Positions 59,101-64,000 of a DNA stretch of 64,000 bases are shown in pieces. The stretch is taken from contig OU612073.1 of NCBI GenBank assembly GCA_914767715.1, positions 1,302,001 to 1,366,000 of the forward strand, written 5' to 3'. The stretch is from Membranipora membranacea (Eukaryota > Bryozoa > Gymnolaemata > Cheilostomatida > Membraniporidae). The notes under the pieces were generated by a model. It worked only from the letters and a program-made list of their open reading frames with translations. It had not been told where the DNA came from and made no database searches. A program made the position numbers and the translations under genes. Each line of letters starts with the position of its first letter. Within the stretch, counting starts at the first letter, position 1.

Positions 59101-62100
59101 TACTGGTGATATAGAGCTTGCAAAGATGAGGTTAAACTGAAAAGGTAGGTTATTAGGTGATGCAAGACCAAGGGTGGTCCTCCAATGAGAATGTGCAAGG
59201 ACATTAAGCCAAATCCTCGGTATTACTTGATCTGGAAAATTTGTTTTCTTGTCCGAATTTTTCAGGCAGAAGATTTTAGTTTCATCGAACAGTAAGTCAA
59301 TTGCGTTTGAGACCTCTAACAAGTCTCTGTCATCTCAGCAACACAAACTATCAGATTGTGATTTTTGCAGAGTTCAATATAAGGTTTTTCCTGATGGCAG
59401 ACACTCACTGTCTTAAGCTGATCCTCCATTTTCTGATAAGCTTTGTCCCTCTCTCTGCTTATTTGTGATTCTAACTCTGCTATTCTTGAGCTGGACGCCG
59501 ACTCCTGCTGTGATAATCGATTCTCAAGATCTTTGCTGGAATATTAGAGAATGGAAATTGGTTGTCTGAAAATGTTCCCCTTTAGTTGGGTTCGCCATAT
59601 TATTCTTTATTTTAATACAACAGAACAGAAACACATCCATAATTTATGTTGAATGTGGGTTTGATAATCACACTCTCCTGCACTTAAAGTAGCAGACAAC
59701 CACAAAAGTTATATTTTGATATTTGATGCGTAATGTTGTACAACTTCTAAATTTGCATGTTATAAAAAATATTAAATTACAAAATTTTAATTATTTCAAT
59801 TACAAACTCTCATCCACCATTTTGTTTCAGTAGCAGGCATACCCAATATGATTGGCCAAGTGTTAATACTCTCGAAATAAATATATTGCTGGAAAAAGTT
59901 GATGTAGAAAAGTATTTGTTTCTAGAATTAATGCAGTTATCTTTTGTTTGTTTTAATCTAAGTACATAAACAGTCATGTCAATTGAAAAATCATCTATAA
60001 AAGCAACATTTTCGCCTTCAATAAAAATAAATTTACGCTTTTCTATGAGATTATAAACAAAATATAGCTTCCCAATTTAATTCAGTTTTTGACGCCATTG
60101 GGATTTAGGGGCGGCTGACTGCCCTGTGGTGCAGAACCAGCGCTTATACCCAGGATTTTCATTGTTGAGTATGTTACCAATCTGTGATGGCAAATTGCAA
60201 GTGGATTTATATCTAGTGGTGCCAGGGTTGTATGCCACTTTAAAAACTCAGCCAACTTTCAGGTCCTGACTTTGAGAAAAACTGGAATGTTCAAAATGAG
60301 GTCAACATGTTGGCAATGAAACAATCAAGATCTATCCGGAATATTTAACTTACTTTGGGAGGGATGGATGTGATATCTATCTCATTATTAATATTTATTA
60401 TTATGTGTTTTAATTGAGGTTTTCATCTTAACAAGTATGTTATAAACAAATTAAAATAACAACTTTTTGACCTCATAAACAAAAGACAAACAAAACAAAA
60501 AAAAAGAAAAATATATATAGATAATTTTTAGATAAGTGATTATATATAAGTTTTTACCGAGCACATTATTATTATTCATTATTCTCACCTCTTAGTAATA
60601 GCCTTATCACAGTCAGTCTGCTGTTTACACACAGTCTCTTCTAGTATTGATACTTGAGCTCTTAGCTGCTCATTGAGCTCTAGAGTCTCTTGTAGGGTTT
60701 TTACTAATTTGGAGTTGTCATTCTTAACAGACTTCAGTTCTCGTTCAATGTTCTTAGTCTGAATGATTAAAGAAGAATGATTAGTGATAAATTGCCCTTG
60801 ATGGCAAAGACAAGTAGTTATTATATTTTCCGGACAGCATCTCATTTAGAGACAGGGCATCTTCAAGCTAATATGAAGATATATGAGAAGTATAATACTA
60901 ACTAAGCGGGTACAGTGTGAATTGACTTAAATTCGAACATCTGTTCCTTTATCCGACCATGTAAAATGGGTGAGGAACAGCCATAAGTGTAAATTTTTGT
61001 ATTGCAATACAACTGTAGTATGCCCCTGAGGGACATATCACTACATCAATAACCTATAAAGAAATTTATGTGCAATAGTAGCAATGTCACGTGGTTGCCT
61101 AGTTTGAGCGCTCAAAAGGCTCCACATAGGATTTGGTGGTAGCCTACTCCATGTTTGAGTGCTACAAGAAACAACAATGCGGCGAAAATATAAGACAAAC
61201 CTGACTTGTCTGTTTAGATTGAAGGTCCGATAATTTTTCAGATGTGGAGTCAAGCTGCCTTTCTGTTCTCTCTATTTTACTCTCTGCAGCCTTCCTGTTA
61301 AATGGAACAGATTATAAAAGTATAGAATGTTTGTTGCACAAAATAATGAGAGAAACCCCCCTACATCAGCTCAGTTTGTTCCCCCACTGAACTAGCAGCG
61401 CACTGAACAGATTATGTTAAAGGACACAATAACAATTGCCTTTGCACCAATTGTGTAATAGTTGTGTTGGTGCAGTCCTTCACATTTCTGTCAGATTATG
61501 TGGGGATGAAAAGCATACTCGCATCCACATCATCTGAACATTTTCACTGGGGAGGGGTTTACAGTACATTATGAACTGCATTTAAAAAATTTGGTGATCA
61601 TAAACAAAATTAATTTTGTCGTTTATACGTCATTTGGTCTCATATTATATGTCTACTATAACTTTGCCCTCCTCCAGATAATAATAATTATTCTAATCAA
61701 TTTTCTGTACTTGTCTTTCTTGTGTTGACTGAGTTGTGTATCTTTCTTGCCCAGTTCTATCTGGAGTGACTCGTATTTACACTGGAGCTCTGTGTGTAAG
61801 GCCATCATGTTCTCTAGAGACTCGGCTACTTTAGAATTGTCATCCCTTAATTTCTCTTCGATATCAGATTTCATTTCCTCCTGGGTGAAGAAGATATGGT
61901 AAATAGGTCAAATGAAGGTCACTGGGGGAAACAATGAGCTGGTTTCTGGTGGTCTGTGAACCAAGCGCTTCGAGCGGATCGAATAAATTTGTAAGTTGAC
62001 TAGGAGTGTGTGTAATTAATTTTAAATGATATGCCGCTAATAAAATATGAAAAAAGGGTGGCTCAAGGAAGGCATTATCAACAATGCACTGAATACTCTT

Positions 62101-63481
62101 AAACCAGTTTGATATGTCAGTTTGACAGCTTCAAACCCAAATCTATGAGTAAACTCCTACCTGCTGTTTGATGACCTCTTCTAGGCTGTCGACTCTGGCA
62201 GTGAGTGTTTTAGCGTCTCTGAGTGCCTCATCTCGGACTCTCACCGCTGAGTTGTAATCTGTCTCTCTGAGCTCTGATGTAGTCTGTAACTGCTGTGAGG
62301 TCGTCTCTGACTGAGCTAAAGCGTGCTTACAATTATCTAACTCGTGCTTCAACTGGAATCAAAATACCCTCAAGGAGCTAAGTATTTGTAGGTATTTGTA
62401 GAGTTAAGGTTTGCGATTTCATATGTGCTTCAAATCGCTAAATTTAAGGCTAGCTAACATTTACTCAACATCTCAATATTTTATAGTCTTCTAACCCAGC
62501 TAGGTAAGATTTCGTTATGGCTAACACTGAGTCACCTCCAAAGTAGCAAAGCTTAACTCAAGCATTCCTTCACTTATCTCAGTTCAATGAGTGCAGTCTA
62601 TTATCTTGATGGTAGTCCCAGCAAATAAGAGTTCAACAAATGCATGCCAAATCAACAGGAGAGCCTAAAAAAATGTTCTCAAAGCAAATCCACACTAAAG
62701 CCCTTGGTAGGCCTCAAGGACATGACAAACCACACAACAGCTGGTGATTGAGACTGAGTACCTTTTTGACTTTATTCTCAGCCTGAAGAAGCCTCTTGTT
62801 AGTCTTGTCATATTTGTCCTGCTCGTGCTTGTGGGAGTCTAACTGTTCTCTAAGCTGATCCACCTGTGCGTTTAGTTTTCCGTTCTCGTAGGATAAGTCA
62901 TTTTTCTTCTCTGTCAGCTCTGCCAGACGGCGATCGAAGTGAGCAAAGTCTGGCTACAAAGTTTGAGAAGGACTTGATGCAGACCTGACTATAATGTGGC
63001 CGATCTCTATTTCATCATTCTAAATGTATATCTAATAAATTGATTGATTTGAGTTTACAAATGTCAGGCTTTTTCAATTTACCCACAACTCAGCCATCCT
63101 CTAGCCTTGATGGGCAATAGATTTTGTCAATTAATCCGATAAAACTTATTGACTGATTGGTCGTTGACAGGATTTACCAAAATTCAAAGTGATTCTTTAA
63201 CAAAGATAGGGTTTGATCTTATATAGAAGTTGCTTTCCCTTTACTGGTCTACTGATCGATAGAGGGGTAGCAACGCCAAATAGATATAAAACCTGATGTA
63301 ACTTTGAGAATTATATACTTACTGTAGCTCCAAGAGACAGAAGTTTCTGTTCTAACTCCTGTGTGTTAATCTTCTCCTCCTCTATAAGCTCCATGGCAGC
63401 AGAGAGCTGTGCTTTGTATGATTCTATCTGAGATTGGAGTTCACTTCTCTCACCATCCATAGCATCCACGGCACCGTCCAC
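54098..63481 (-). CDS. Coiled-coil protein, C-terminal portion (5' end outside window)
   Basis: Exons in transcript order: 63481-63323, 62953-62762, 62352-62161, 61880-61711, 61294-61201, 60758-60589, 59535-59409, 58831-58637, 58301-58143, 57199-57113, 56473-56402, 56093-55905, 55259-55156, 54576-54429, about 54155-54098. Phases agree from one to the next, except that the final exon's frame is unsettled. The translation is an almost unbroken heptad-rich coiled coil (e.g. PDFAHFDRRLAELTEKKNDL, VSILEETVCKQQTDCD), ending in a Ser/Pro/Thr-rich tail with RSPRQHTIHDV. Such proteins act in cytoskeletal, centrosomal or membrane-tethering roles, but I do not recognise the family. The gene is transcribed toward gene 3 and runs past the right edge at its 5' end. 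Confidence 0.8.
55763..55778. repeat. Poly(G) run of 16
   Basis: Homopolymer in an intron of the coiled-coil gene. It is absent from the paralogous copy near 26,896. Confidence 0.9.
57788..58111. mobile_element. TTAA-flanked MITE, copy B (about 324 bp)
   Basis: TTAA at 57,784-57,787 and 58,112-58,115. Ends AGGGTCAGTCCTG and CTAGTAGGACTGACACTTT. Internal 'ttaccccagtaa', 'gactttgcagcagttttact' and 'catagtgga' blocks match copy A at 44,751. It sits just downstream of the donor of exon 58301-58143 in the coiled-coil gene. Confidence 0.8.
58985..59140 (+). pseudogene. Short coding-like fragment, sense opposite to host gene
   Basis: Plus-strand frame EDRRDTPSNQMLLLIEHQLQ continues through SDEKQVKKQQQTRLHLKEII and ends KMRLN with TGA at about 59,139. 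It lies in an intron of the minus-strand coiled-coil gene. The amphipathic Gln/Lys-rich composition looks like real protein, and 'ttctaatcag' just before the ATG at 59,007 could be an acceptor. Family not recognised; it may be a retrocopy fragment. Confidence 0.25.
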
Positions 63482-63572
63482 CTGTATGAGAAATCAGAAC
63501 AGATCTGAAAGTTGTTCATATGAAAGCTGATTTTTGTTAGAAATACTTTTAAAAACATTAGTGGTATTCTTT

Positions 63573-63926
63573 AGCTGGTAGTAACATTTCATTATCAAAT
63601 TGGTTGATAATGAATTGATTGATTGATTTATTACATATCACACACAATAGTACATGTTGTGAAATTCGGTGTAAATACTGGCCTTAAAAATAGACATGAA
63701 TAAAAATGGAAAAAAGTCAGAGCTCTGTAGGATTGTTTAAAACAAAATATCATTTAAAGTATGTACAAGGTGGCGTAAAAAACTATCTCTGCGCCATGCT
63801 CCTCTATTTTTAACAGTTCGATATCTTCAAGAGGGGCATTGACTCAAAAATTCATTAATTAAATGGTCATCGGCTTCTATAAATGTTACTACCAGCTATC
63901 CCGACACAGTCTAGGCGCTTAAACTA
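63573..63926. mobile_element. Diverged fold-back element with internal sequence
   Basis: Left 'tagctggtagtaacat' with 'tttcattatcaa' pairs with right 'atgttactaccagctatccc', followed by 'aggcgcttaaacta'. The right terminus matches the TAGTTTAAGCGC family end; the left terminus is lost. About 250 bases of unrelated sequence lie in the loop. Confidence 0.55.
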
Positions 63927-64000
63927 GTGGTCTTCATTAATGTGATTGTTATGATTTTTCTCATGCAAGTTTAGTTAAAAACAAAAAACCATGTCCAGTA

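Noticed and set aside
61103-61165. Another fold-back element copy ('tagtttgagcgctcaaa' to 'tttgagtgcta')
   Set aside because: Ends resemble the family but the arms do not pair over a useful length and no target duplication is seen.
54098-63481. Naming the coiled-coil gene as myosin, ROCK/citron kinase, rootletin or a golgin
   Set aside because: The visible part is generic heptad sequence without a diagnostic domain; the 5' end is outside the window.
1-64000. CRISPR array, prokaryotic operon or integrated virus
   Set aside because: Repeats are inverted, microsatellite or exon duplications; genes have spliceosomal introns; no viral structural or replication genes are seen.

Overview
The window is from a multicellular animal nuclear genome. 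Genes are split into short exons with GT-AG introns, the DNA is AT-rich and full of short inverted-repeat elements, and two exons encode the C-terminus of a metazoan-type heterotrimeric G-protein beta subunit. The gene content suggests an early-branching marine invertebrate such as a sponge, but the species cannot be fixed from the sequence.

The centre of interest is a three-copy family. Gene 1 (8,593-18,661, + strand) splices in silico into one uninterrupted frame of 1,295 residues: a possible myristoylation/palmitoylation N-terminus, an acidic linker, leucine-rich repeats (LRR), a ROC GTPase with its COR domain, a helical linker, and a complete caspase (p20 with catalytic His and Cys, p10, and an extra C-terminal tail). 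This is a Roco protein whose effector is a caspase instead of the usual kinase. Gene 3 (33,712-52,314) has the same plan with six LRR exons instead of one, and a one-base frameshift in COR. Gene 2 (19,722-23,142) lies between them, is cut off at its 5' end and keeps only the linker and caspase; its linker has an in-frame stop, but from an ATG at 20,714 it could still give a free-standing caspase of 340 residues.

The family sits in a repeated layout: the 3' end of a coiled-coil gene (- strand), the last exon of a G-beta gene (+ strand), a non-coding leader exon with a conserved 13-codon upstream ORF, then the LRR-ROC-COR-caspase gene. The coiled-coil 3' end occurs at 1-1,110, 25,491-27,227 and 54,098-56,093. 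Only the last copy continues into a full gene, which runs from 54,098 off the right edge. The G-beta exon occurs twice (1,585 and 28,129) without its upstream exons. Large parts of the window are therefore tandem segmental duplications of different ages.

Mobile DNA consists mainly of non-autonomous elements: fold-back elements with 9-bp target duplications, TTAA-flanked MITEs, two tRNA-derived SINE-like elements, one fragment of a non-LTR reverse transcriptase, and several long hairpins. Two of the insertions have an empty site in a paralogous block, which orders them after the duplication. I see no rRNA, CRISPR array or convincing functional tRNA gene.
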